In this document: one piece after another, positions 1 to 7,062 of the stretch | How positions within the stretch are numbered: position 1 is the stretch's first letter | Layout: each line of letters starts with the position of its first letter | Source of the DNA: CAZQCI01 sp964592255 | GTDB lineage: Bacteria; UBA10199; SBBF01 | Assembly: GCA_964592255.1 (NCBI GenBank) | Contig: CAZQCI010000046.1 | Location: 1-15,380 of the forward strand | Reading direction: 5' to 3' | DNA length: 15,380 nt | The notes under the pieces: generated by a model | Database searches by the model: none | Told to the model about the DNA's origin: nothing | What the model saw: the letters and a program-made list of their open reading frames with translations, nothing else | Made by a program: the position numbers and the translations under genes

Positions 1-1767
1 CTCTTTATTGGCCTCATATTGCTCTTCTAATTTACGGACATAACTATCAATAGAGTCGAGCTCGTTAAAAATTTTGTCTGCTTTAATAGCTTCTAGGAGT
101 TGTAATGATATTTTGAAAATATGCGCCTGTAACTCTTTAGTAAAAGCATTTATTTGTACTATTTTTTTTGCTTTTGGTGCATTTGCATCCACTTGGGGAA
201 GATTATCGGGCGTTGTGGTGGGGGGCTGAATTCCTATTTTTTTAATTAGAGGAGTGACCACTCTTTTGGCTACAGGATCGACAATTCTGTTTTTAATCGG
301 ATTAATGACCAATGGCTTAACGGCGTGTTTTACAACTTTGTTAACAGGGCTGCGATCGTAGAGCCATTTACCACCTCCTGCTACTGCCTCACCAACAGGA
401 GACGTACCTACTTTGTGGGCTAGAACTAGGCTTGCGGTATTGATGGCAAAGCCGCTTTTTTGCAAGTGCGATTCTAAGTTTGGATCAACCCCGGGGAGGT
501 TGTTCCAGCTATAACTTAAATTATCCTTATAAGCATCGATTATCCCTTTTTGACCCGTGAGTACATCGTATCCCAACCCTAAACTATGGCTTGTTAATTT
601 TGGCCCGTAGGATACAACGCTCCATCCAAAATGGAGCAGACCAGCGGGGCCATCAGCGCACCAAAGATTTTGCCCCATCTTATTCGCACTTGGTAAGACT
701 GGCCCTAAGAGGGGGCCTAGCACTGGAACTTCTAGTCCTAAAATAGTGGTGGATTCTGGGTCTAGAAAAGTTTCTTGAAAGGCCTGTCCAAACGATTGCT
801 TAGCGGCCTTTGAATCGGAGTCTAAATAGTGTTCGTATAACCAATTTCCTCCTTGGGCAATAGAGGCAGCGCCAGTCGCAAAAGCAATGATGTCCCCTGT
901 GCCACCCACGAGCCCACCGAGGGCGTTAACGGTTTGTATGCCTACACCTTTTAAATAATTTTTTTCAGCATTCCAAGCATGCCCGATTACATCTGCGGGA
1001 TCTTCCCATACTTTAGCGCCAACATCTGCGATGAAGTCAATGGGGTGTTCGGTAAATGTAAGCTCTGTGATGGCATTTAATTCTTCTTGTACCGTCTCAG
1101 AAACAGCATAAAGAGCTTCTGATGAAAAGGTGAGCATTTCTGTTAATGAGTTGCCATACCAGGTTTCTTCCGGTTGGCTGGTGATTTCCAGGGCGGCTAG
1201 ATACAAATCGTAATATTCTATTCCGTAACCTTCTATAATTGCAGTATCGATATCTTCCGTATCTTTATATTTTTCTGACAACCAGTTGCAAAACTTGATA
1301 AGCCCCTCACGATTATTACCAGGTGCTAAACGGTTAAAGGCAATGGTAACACGATTGGTTGTGTGGGAGGCTCCGTCTTTTTTGTACGTATCTGTAAGAA
1401 CATTCTCTTCGACAATGGCGTTGGGGAAAAATTCTTTTAACTTAGCTGTGTTTGCAGGTCCCGCATTTAAGGTGTGAGTTTCTTTGTGTAATCCTAACTT
1501 AATTTCTTTGAGTCGGGTAATGAGGTTGTTACGATCGTTATTACGGGTACTTGTACCTGGCTGTGACCCAAATCGAGCAAGGGCGTTTTCGCTAAATTTT
1601 TTAAAATCCTCCGACTCGGTATCGACCACATAAATGGTTTCTGGATCTCCGGAGAATTTATCGCTGGTTAGAGAGGTTTCTTGAAAAGCACCTTTGCCGT
1701 CGGTGTTAGGATCTTCCTGCTCCATCTTCTCGGCGTCAGATTGTTTAAGACCAACATATAATAGCAT
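1..1767 (-). CDS. Large unrecognised protein, 3' end cut by the left edge
   Basis: The frame is open for 589 codons from an ATG at 1767 to the edge, with no stop, so the C-terminus lies outside the window. I do not recognise the family. No signal peptide is visible at the N-terminus. Residues 1-230 are mixed and charged, with one D-x-N-x-D-G stretch (19-24) that resembles a calcium-loop motif but stands alone. Residues 274-305 are rich in glycine and small hydrophobics (GGLVGG, FATGAAS), like a glycine-zipper or membrane-inserting segment. A second Gly/Pro/Leu patch covers 343-360. Residues 474-513 are a basic stretch with imperfect V-x-P repeats (VVKHAVKPL, IVDPVAKRVVTPL), followed by a Pro/Thr linker (515-531) and a probably helical, charged end. 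The start is supported by AGAGGGG seven bases upstream; an in-frame TGA bounds the frame about 60 bases upstream. It follows the peptidase gene on the same strand by 92 bases. A surface, toxin-like or membrane-associated role is possible but is a guess. Confidence 0.8.
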   Translation of the reverse strand, partial: MLLYVGLKQSDAEKMEQEDPNTDGKGAFQETSLTSDKFSGDPETIYVVDTESEDFKKFSENALARFGSQPGTSTRNNDRNNLITRLKEIKLGLHKETHTLNAGPANTAKLKEFFPNAIVEENVLTDTYKKDGASHTTNRVTIAFNRLAPGNNREGLIKFCNWLSEKYKDTEDIDTAIIEGYGIEYYDLYLAALEITSQPEETWYGNSLTEMLTFSSEALYAVSETVQEELNAITELTFTEHPIDFIADVGAKVWEDPADVIGHAWNAEKNYLKGVGIQTVNALGGLVGGTGDIIAFATGAASIAQGGNWLYEHYLDSDSKAAKQSFGQAFQETFLDPESTTILGLEVPVLGPLLGPVLPSANKMGQNLWCADGPAGLLHFGWSVVSYGPKLTSHSLGLGYDVLTGQKGIIDAYKDNLSYSWNNLPGVDPNLESHLQKSGFAINTASLVLAHKVGTSPVGEAVAGGGKWLYDRSPVNKVVKHAVKPLVINPIKNRIVDPVAKRVVTPLIKKIGIQPPTTTPDNLPQVDANAPKAKKIVQINAFTKELQAHIFKISLQLLEAIKADKIFNELDSIDSYVRKLEEQYEANKE

Positions 1768-1859
1768 AAAGGGCCCCTCTAAACCTGTAGGTATTATCGG
1801 CAAATTTCTTAAAAGGTTGTGTCAAAATTTAGGGGAAATGAAATTTTTAGTGGGAATTC

Positions 1860-3002
1860 CTAGCCTAACTGGAAAAAGCGGGGGAAATGGGTGAGGGGCT
1901 CAGAGCCTGTGGGGGTGACATAAACGACGTCTTCGATGCGAATGCCCCCCCATTTTTTATAATAAAGTCCGGGTTCTACAGTGACAACATGCCCTGGTTT
2001 TAGTACGCCGCCAGCAGGGGATACCGAGGGGGGTTCGTGAACATCTAAACCTAAACCATGGCCAGTGGAATGAATGTAACCTTCTAATCTTCCTTTGTTT
2101 TTTCCACTTTTCCCTGTTTTAAAGCCATGCTTTAATAAAATGTCCGCCGCTACTTGATGCACTTCTGCACCTGTCACCCCCGCTTTTATTTTAGCCTGGG
2201 CTTTAAGGTTGGCTTCCAGTACAGCTGCATACATTTTTTTGGCCTCGGCAGTTGGCTTTCCTTTGACCACAGTGCGAGTCATATCTGCATGGTAATGGCT
2301 TTGGCTATGTTGGGGGAAAATATCAAAAATAATAGGGGTATGGGGGATGATGGGGCCGCTCCCTTCATGATGAGGAAGGCTCCCTTGAGCCCCTGAAGCT
2401 ACAATAGTATGAGAGGCCACACACCCTCGTTCCATTAAGCGAGTATTGATGAATGTTTTAAGAAACTCTGACGTGACTAGTTCTTTTCCGTAAAAAATTT
2501 TATTACCTTTTATCTTTGATTTTTCAAGCAATTGAAATGTTTCTTTTAAAGTAAATTCTACTTGTTGTAGGGCATGGCGGATATGCTTTTTTTCCTGAAG
2601 ACTTTTGACTAAACGTGCCGGAAAAAAGGGGTCGGGCTTCACTGTTAGCTGATATCCCAGTTTTTTAAGAGCTACGTAATATTGAGAAGGAAAAGTAGTG
2701 GGGACTTCAATGTGTTTAATTCGATATTTTTTAAAAAGTAAATCAACCACCAAAGCATAAGCCGCCATGCCTGGTTTTGTGCGATGGCGATGCTCCCTCA
2801 CTTTGGGCATCCATTCACTTAAAGAATGGAAATAATGAACTTGGGCTTGTACTTTGGCCCGGTCGATTTCTAAATCGGATAAAACTAAATGTTTTTTGCC
2901 TTTAATTTCAAAATAAATCACCGGATCGGGTACCGAAAAACGACAAGCATAAAACAAATTAGAATCGGATTCCGAATCGGCAATGATGAGGGAGGCAATC
3001 AT
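1860..3002 (-). CDS. M24 family metallopeptidase, Xaa-Pro aminopeptidase/dipeptidase type
   Basis: A 380-residue 'pita-bread' metallopeptidase expected to cleave peptides before proline in the cytoplasm, using two metal ions. The N-terminal half (1-135) is the divergent creatinase-type domain; the catalytic domain spans about 140-378. All five expected metal ligands are visible: D227 (FDIFPQ), D240 (ADMTRT), H315 (STGHGLGLDVHE), E343 (VEPGLY) and E357 (IRIEDVV). The HH at 211-212, before the substrate pocket, is also typical. Length fits PepP/PepQ-like proteins. Which of aminopeptidase, prolidase or a looser M24 member it is cannot be settled from sequence alone, so no symbol is given. The start ATG overlaps the stop of the upstream aldolase gene (ATGA, 2999-3002), implying one transcript and translational coupling. 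No signal peptide is seen. Confidence 0.93.
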   Translation of the reverse strand: MIASLIIADSESDSNLFYACRFSVPDPVIYFEIKGKKHLVLSDLEIDRAKVQAQVHYFHSLSEWMPKVREHRHRTKPGMAAYALVVDLLFKKYRIKHIEVPTTFPSQYYVALKKLGYQLTVKPDPFFPARLVKSLQEKKHIRHALQQVEFTLKETFQLLEKSKIKGNKIFYGKELVTSEFLKTFINTRLMERGCVASHTIVASGAQGSLPHHEGSGPIIPHTPIIFDIFPQHSQSHYHADMTRTVVKGKPTAEAKKMYAAVLEANLKAQAKIKAGVTGAEVHQVAADILLKHGFKTGKSGKNKGRLEGYIHSTGHGLGLDVHEPPSVSPAGGVLKPGHVVTVEPGLYYKKWGGIRIEDVVYVTPTGSEPLTHFPRFFQLG

Positions 3003-3997
3003 GATATTTTAGTGGTCCAAGGTTTAGCCCCTTTTTCCAAAACCTGATTGAGCGCTTGAATGTTTTTAACCCCGCGGTCGCTCAGCCAGTCTTCCAAGGC
3101 TTTTAAACCTTGCTTGGCGTAAATGGGCATTCCGTCTTTCCAAGTGGCGCGCCCACAAAGGACTCCATTATAATCGACTCCTGATTCGGCGGCTAGTTCC
3201 AAACTTTCACGGAACTCGTCATCCGAAACACCAGCGGATAAATAAATGAAAGGCTTGTTGGTGACGGCTGCTGTTTCTTGAAACAATTTTTTTGCTTCCT
3301 CTTTGGTATAGACGGAATCTCCTTTGCAGGCATTGGCCCCTTTGACAAACTTCATGTTGATGGGGACCTCTACCTTCAAGACGTCCACGAGGTAGCGATC
3401 TTTGCTAAATTCTTCCATGCTCTTTTTAACTACTTGAGGCTTGAGCGCCGCAAACTCGGCACCTTTTTCGTCTTCCCCATTAACAGGGTAGCCGACAAAT
3501 TCTAGAAAATAAGGGATGTCGTGCCAGGCGCATTCCGCACCGATGCGTTCTACCCAGGCGTGTTTAACGTCATTAATTTCCTTTTTTTCGAAAGGGGAAT
3601 AATACAAAAGAATTTTAACCGCATTGGCCCCGGCTTCCACTAACTTAGATACGGTACAGTTGGGAATTAATAAAGGAATGCGTCCAGGGGTGGTTTGATC
3701 ATAACCGGTAGATTCGTAAGATAGCAACAGTCCGGCATTGGGGGCCCGTTTTTTAGCCGCTGGCAAACCGTATTCCGGATCGAGCAAAATGGATGTGGCG
3801 TAAGGGGTGAGTATCATCGATACGGCCGTTTTAAATTCTTCCATCATGGCCGATGTAATTTCTTTGGGGTCGCAACCTTTAGCCGCCGCCAAGGATTTTT
3901 TAAGTGAGCCACGTTGGTCCATCGCCGCAGCTGCAATAATGCCTTTTTGATTTGAAAGTTTTTCCAAATGTTTTCTTTTTCCTGCTGTGAGTGACAT
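2999..3997 (-). CDS. lacD: Class I aldolase of the tagatose-1,6-bisphosphate aldolase (LacD) family
   Basis: A 332-residue TIM-barrel aldolase closely matching LacD in length and motifs: MSLTAGKRKHLEKLSN at the start, A-x-DQRG (D27), SILLDPEYGLPAA (69-81), VKILLYY (127-133), FLEF with the probable acid E166, DVLKVEVP with the Schiff-base lysine K208, IYLSAGVS (251-258) and NGVLCGRATW (277-286). LacD cleaves tagatose-1,6-bisphosphate to dihydroxyacetone phosphate and glyceraldehyde-3-phosphate, and family members also accept fructose-1,6-bisphosphate. No other tagatose-pathway genes are present, so here it may serve as a glycolytic/gluconeogenic aldolase (inference). The start has a clear Shine-Dalgarno, AAGGAGA, five bases before the ATG, and a promoter is recognisable upstream. 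It is the first gene of an operon with the M24 peptidase. Confidence 0.93.
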   Translation of the reverse strand: MSLTAGKRKHLEKLSNQKGIIAAAAMDQRGSLKKSLAAAKGCDPKEITSAMMEEFKTAVSMILTPYATSILLDPEYGLPAAKKRAPNAGLLLSYESTGYDQTTPGRIPLLIPNCTVSKLVEAGANAVKILLYYSPFEKKEINDVKHAWVERIGAECAWHDIPYFLEFVGYPVNGEDEKGAEFAALKPQVVKKSMEEFSKDRYLVDVLKVEVPINMKFVKGANACKGDSVYTKEEAKKLFQETAAVTNKPFIYLSAGVSDDEFRESLELAAESGVDYNGVLCGRATWKDGMPIYAKQGLKALEDWLSDRGVKNIQALNQVLEKGAKPWTTKIS

Positions 3998-4030
3998 GGG
4001 TTCTCCTTGAAAAATATTTTAATGGATCAT

Positions 4031-4059
4031 TTTGTATTCAATTTTTTTGTTAAAGGCAA
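4031..4059 (-). promoter_or_regulatory. Sigma-70-like promoter of the lacD operon
   Basis: Reading the minus strand, TTGCCT (4059-4054) is followed after exactly 17 bases by TACAAA (4036-4031). This places a start of transcription near 4024 and a short leader of about 26 bases before the lacD ATG, including its AAGGAGA ribosome site. Assigned by eye; no activator or operator site is evident. Confidence 0.5.
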
Positions 4060-4118
4060 GGCGAGATTCGTTTTGGTAATGGGTTAGTTTGATTTATTGA
4101 CTCACCTTTTTGACGTAG

Positions 4119-4135
4119 CCTTGGTGAAGTCAAGG
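4119..4135. repeat. Small inverted repeat CCTTG/CAAGG
   Basis: A 5-bp stem with a 7-base loop, just left of the GGATCCCCGC palindrome. It may be part of the same dispersed repeat unit, but it is absent beside the second copy at 6671, so it may also be unrelated. Confidence 0.25.
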
Positions 4136-4143
4136 TCGAGCCA

Positions 4144-4170
4144 TGGATCCCCGCTTTCGCGGGGATGACA
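4144..4170. repeat. Dispersed palindromic repeat, 'VIPAEAGIQ' type, intergenic copy
   Basis: A perfect 8-bp inverted repeat, ATCCCCGC (4147-4154) and GCGGGGAT (4159-4166), with a TTTC loop, followed by GAC. The same core in the same orientation lies at 6671-6699 inside the serine hydrolase gene. GGATCCCCGC-type palindromes are a widely seen dispersed repeat in proteobacterial and environmental genomes. Here it sits between the lacD promoter and the terminator of the glycosyltransferase gene. Confidence 0.8.
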
Positions 4171-4221
4171 ATTTTGAAGAACTAACCGCGTAACATCAGT
4201 TAAATTATTTTTCTCAGGATA

Positions 4222-4248
4222 AAACTCGGGCGCTTGCTCCCGAGTTTT
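4222..4248 (-). terminator. Intrinsic terminator after the glycosyltransferase gene
   Basis: A stem of AAACTCGGG paired with CCCGAGTTT around a loop of about eight bases, with T-runs on both strands (TTTT on the minus strand, TTTTT on the plus). It begins directly after the TGA of the glycosyltransferase (4251-4249). As the gene is read on the minus strand, it is the natural rho-independent terminator of the ldcA / serine hydrolase / glycosyltransferase operon. It could work in both directions. Confidence 0.8.
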
Positions 4249-5790
4249 TCATTTTAACTTATAAATAATCGTACCATCCTTATTTTTAAACAAACGGTAA
4301 TTGTTTTGTACAAAACTGTAGAGCTCTGGATAAAGAGAAAGGGGATATTTGCCGTAATTGTGAATGTTGGCCGGTGCCGTGTCGACAATGTAGTCGGGTT
4401 TTTGTTTTGCAAAATCCTCCCATAGTGCTTTCCAGGCTTCTGGTACTGCATAGCGGGAGGTGTCAAAATTGGTCTGGTTGCTTAAGTCGGAACCGGGGAT
4501 TTTGCCGGTGAGCAAATCTGTCCATAAAAAACGGGAGGCGGGAGGTCGTTCCGCATGAAAATAAATGGCTGTGGCAAAGCCCCATACAAAAAGTTTTTGG
4601 CCAGGCTCGGTGTTGTCCTTCAGCCATTGACCTATTTTTTCTTGTTCAAAAATCTGATCGTCGGGAAATAAAGAGTCCACTTGTCTAAAATCAATTCGTA
4701 ACCCCCAAAAAAATAAAGCAGGAATAAAAGTGGCTAAAACAAGGGTGATTTTGGCTTTTTCTGAAGACAGGTCGGCAGCTTTGAGGGCGGCCAAGAGACA
4801 AACCGAAGGAAGTAGTTGGATGAAGTAATGGCCATAAAAACGGCCGCCAGTTGAAACTGGAATCCAACTTAACATAAACCACAGTATGATGAGTTCATTG
4901 AAAGAATTTTTTTTGTCGGCACGGCGTATATATTGTACCGCTAAAACCCAAATGAGAGCCGTGGATCCTATGAAAGCACCGGCACGCAAAAAAAGATTTT
5001 TCCAAAAAGGAATCGTTTCGGTTCCTGCTTGGATATAAAGCAAGCTGCCTTTGAGGCTCCAAGTGATAAACTCATGATACACCCCCATCTTCTGTAGTGT
5101 GATTAACAAGATGACGACTGGAAGAAAAAACCCCACCAATAATGCAAGAAAGCGAAGGTAAGTATGGGTCCGGTGTTCCCGGTTTAAATATAAGGTAAGT
5201 CCTGTTGATAGGCCAAAGAGTACTAGTTGAATGCCAGCCTGATATTTAAGAAGAAACGCGAGTGCTGTAAAAAAGCCCGCCAAAAAATCGTAGCGAAATA
5301 ATAATTCTTTTTCCCCCTTCAACCAAAGGTAAATTGAAAGAGCTAAAGGTAAAACCATGATCGATGTGATGCTGGTGGCGATGAATTTGGGTAAATAACA
5401 TGTTGAGAAAAAAACGTAAAATAAGGCAGCGATCATGGCTGCTGGAGTAGAAGCCTCGCTGGGATCTTTTTGTTTGACGATTTTATAAAGCGTGAAGGCT
5501 GTTAAAAAGTTGATCAGCAGGCTCATGAGATGCACACCTTGCATGTTGTACTTTCCAAAAAAATGAAAGCAGGCGGCATAAAATAAATAAATTAACGGAG
5601 GTTTGGTGTCTAAGCTGTCGTGATAGGGAAGCCCGCCATCCATGAGTACATGGGCAAACCCGGCAAATTGTGATTCGTCCACGTCTAAAAATGTATAATA
5701 CAAAGAAGGGGAGCGTAAAATGAGGACGCAAAGAGAGAGTAGGATAAAAAACAGAGTTTTATTTTTGGATAAGAAAGAAGAAAAAGTCAT
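4249..5790 (-). CDS. GT39/ArnT-type polytopic membrane glycosyltransferase
   Basis: A 513-residue integral membrane protein of the GT-C fold (dolichyl-phosphate-mannose protein mannosyltransferase / ArnT superfamily), which moves a sugar from a polyprenyl-phosphate carrier to a lipid, protein or glycan on the outer side of the inner membrane. The first membrane helix is about 12-31. The first external loop holds DVDES (36-40), the usual catalytic-acid region, and DTKPP (61-65), typical of the family. About ten further hydrophobic segments run from 64 to 365, with the family-like GRFYGHYFIQLLP at 316-328. A soluble C-terminal portion of about 150 residues follows. Donor and acceptor cannot be read from sequence. 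It lies 111 bases downstream of the serine hydrolase on the same strand; that gap is filled by a repeat element, and a terminator follows the stop. The start ATG has no well-spaced Shine-Dalgarno: GGGGAGG lies 16 bases upstream in the repeat. Confidence 0.9.
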   Translation of the reverse strand: MTFSSFLSKNKTLFFILLSLCVLILRSPSLYYTFLDVDESQFAGFAHVLMDGGLPYHDSLDTKPPLIYLFYAACFHFFGKYNMQGVHLMSLLINFLTAFTLYKIVKQKDPSEASTPAAMIAALFYVFFSTCYLPKFIATSITSIMVLPLALSIYLWLKGEKELLFRYDFLAGFFTALAFLLKYQAGIQLVLFGLSTGLTLYLNREHRTHTYLRFLALLVGFFLPVVILLITLQKMGVYHEFITWSLKGSLLYIQAGTETIPFWKNLFLRAGAFIGSTALIWVLAVQYIRRADKKNSFNELIILWFMLSWIPVSTGGRFYGHYFIQLLPSVCLLAALKAADLSSEKAKITLVLATFIPALFFWGLRIDFRQVDSLFPDDQIFEQEKIGQWLKDNTEPGQKLFVWGFATAIYFHAERPPASRFLWTDLLTGKIPGSDLSNQTNFDTSRYAVPEAWKALWEDFAKQKPDYIVDTAPANIHNYGKYPLSLYPELYSFVQNNYRLFKNKDGTIIYKLK

Positions 5791-5804
5791 GCATTTAAGT
5801 TTAG

Positions 5805-5870
5805 ATCCTCCCCTTAATTATAAGGGGAGGAGGGTGGGGTTACTCAATTTTAATTTGAATAGCTTCCCCT
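5805..5870 (-). repeat. 66-bp dispersed repeat, copy A, with perfect 10-bp hairpin
   Basis: Read on the minus strand, this stretch matches 9079-9145 over about 66 bases with roughly eight differences and one indel. Both contain GGGGAAG, TATTCAA, TTGAGTAACCCCACC, CCTCCCCTTA and TAAGGGGAGGAT in the same order. The terminal hairpin is perfect: CCTCCCCTTA (5807-5816), loop ATTA, TAAGGGGAGG (5821-5830). It occupies most of the gap between the serine hydrolase and the glycosyltransferase and forms part of the latter's leader. Confidence 0.85.
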
Positions 5871-5890
5871 CATCCGCCTCATTCACCATA

Positions 5891-5905
5891 GTAGCCTTTG
5901 GCTAC
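5891..5905. repeat. Short hairpin GTAGCC-TTT-GGCTAC at the serine hydrolase stop
   Basis: A perfect 6-bp stem with a 3-base loop. The stop codon of the serine hydrolase (5904-5902) lies inside the right arm. It adjoins copy A of the 66-bp repeat and may be part of a composite insertion, so that the last few residues (about TSSP) are repeat-derived. The lack of a T-run argues against a classical terminator. Confidence 0.5.
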
Positions 5906-7062
5906 GGCGAGGAGGTGTTTAAGTTTAATGTTTCAAAAATAGCGTCATGTAATTTTGGCCGAAATTGTTTTATTTTTTCGTTTCTCCGTGTTGGATGGAC
6001 CCGATTGGTCAAGAAAATCACCATTAAATTAGTTGTTACATCCCACCAAAATGAGGTGCCACTATAGCCTAAATGTCCCAATGATTCTTGTGAGAAATAA
6101 GATCCGGAAGAAGAGGGTGCCGAGGGGGTGTCAAATCCCAATGTGAAAAAACGTTCTGCGAGATTTCTTTTTTTGGGGATGGTGCAAAAAGTTTCAAATA
6201 TTCTTTTTTCTATCAGTTGGCTTTTCCCTTGCCGGGCCAAATCGAGCTCCATCAGCCAACGATGGATGTCTTGAGTTGTGGAGAAAAGTCCGGCGTGTCC
6301 TGCAACACCATTCATAAGCCAGGCATGTTCGTCTTCCACTTCAGCTATCAGAACTTTTTTTCGCCAAGGACAATTTTCTGTGGCTGCGAAAGAGTAAGAG
6401 CTAAAGCCAGGCTGGCTCAGTGTAAGAGGGATGAAAAAAGTGTGTTCAAGATCAAGAGGGTTGGCTATTTTTTTTTGGAAGAGTTCATTGAGAGGCTGTG
6501 AGTATATTTTTTCCAAAACTTCTCCCAAGAGAATATAGCCTAAATCACTGTAGAGGGCCGGGCTGCTTGGCTTTGCTTTTTTAGCTTCTTCAAGAAGCTG
6601 ATTTGTGATCCAGCTTTTGAAGTTTGTGTGATCCGTGTGAGTCTCCAAAGAATCTGGTCCGTTTTTTTTCTGGATCCCCGCCTCCGCGGGGATGACGACG
6701 TTGTTCCATAGTTCAAAATAATTTTTCCAGGCAGGGAGTCCAGAGGTGTGATTCAACAAGTGTTGTAATGTAATTGTTTTGTTTTTAGCTTCAGAAAAAT
6801 AATTATTTAGTGGTTCATCAAGGTCCACTTTTTTTTCGCTAACAGCCAGCATGAATAAAGTGGCTGTGCAGAAAGGCTTTGTGAGTGAGGCAATGTCAAA
6901 AATAGTTTCGGGTGTCAGTATTTTTTTTGTAGGTTCAGTTTGAGAAAAACCAACCGACTCTGTTAAGATGATATCAGCTCCTTTGGCTATTAATAAAGAT
7001 GCGCCGGGGAACACGCCGGTTTCTATGCCTTCTTCTAACAATGTTCGGATAGATTGACTCAT
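5902..7062 (-). CDS. Serine hydrolase of the beta-lactamase class C / EstB-like family
   Basis: A 386-residue serine hydrolase with the penicillin-binding-protein-like fold. The catalytic S-x-x-K is S59-L-T-K62 (DIASLTKPF). The second motif Y-x-N is replaced by Y171-S-D, as is usual in esterase- and peptidase-like members. HTSGLP is at 105-110, VAGHAGLFST at 253-262, and the third-motif region is GYSGTSFWW (332-340). No signal peptide is apparent. The family includes esterases, D-amino peptidases and true beta-lactamases; this member is unlikely to be a classical beta-lactamase. Residues 122-131 read VVIPAEAGIQ and are encoded by a dispersed palindromic repeat inserted in frame in the variable loop between HTSGLP and YSD. 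The start overlaps the stop of the LD-carboxypeptidase gene (ATGA), which suggests a shared cell-wall peptide role. The end lies in another repeat hairpin. Confidence 0.92.
   Translation of the reverse strand: MSQSIRTLLEEGIETGVFPGASLLIAKGADIILTESVGFSQTEPTKKILTPETIFDIASLTKPFCTATLFMLAVSEKKVDLDEPLNNYFSEAKNKTITLQHLLNHTSGLPAWKNYFELWNNVVIPAEAGIQKKNGPDSLETHTDHTNFKSWITNQLLEEAKKAKPSSPALYSDLGYILLGEVLEKIYSQPLNELFQKKIANPLDLEHTFFIPLTLSQPGFSSYSFAATENCPWRKKVLIAEVEDEHAWLMNGVAGHAGLFSTTQDIHRWLMELDLARQGKSQLIEKRIFETFCTIPKKRNLAERFFTLGFDTPSAPSSSGSYFSQESLGHLGYSGTSFWWDVTTNLMVIFLTNRVHPTRRNEKIKQFRPKLHDAIFETLNLNTSSP
6671..6699. repeat. Dispersed palindromic repeat, 'VIPAEAGIQ' copy inside a gene
   Basis: ATCCCCGC (6674-6681) and GCGGGGAT (6686-6693) form a perfect 8-bp stem around CTCC. 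It shares GGATCCCCGC and GCGGGGATGAC with the copy at 4144-4170. It is a whole number of codons in effect and leaves the serine hydrolase frame open, giving VVIPAEAGIQ on the minus strand. Confidence 0.9.

Noticed and set aside
1782..1826. Minus-strand TTGACA and GATAAT upstream of the unrecognised protein as a promoter
   Set aside because: The spacer is about 21 bases, too long for a normal sigma-70 site; read-through from the peptidase gene is as likely.
1694..1894. Plus-strand ORF of 66 codons over the start of the unrecognised protein
   Set aside because: It lies antisense to a long open frame and to the peptidase 3' end, with no ribosome site or family resemblance.
5805..5905. Hairpins here as an intrinsic terminator after the serine hydrolase
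   Set aside because: No T-run follows the stems on the minus strand, and the sequence recurs at 9079-9145 between two operon genes, so it is better read as a repeat.
5720..6067. Plus-strand ORF of 115 codons spanning the glycosyltransferase start and serine hydrolase end
   Set aside because: It crosses two real genes and a repeat element on the opposite strand and has no recognisable features.
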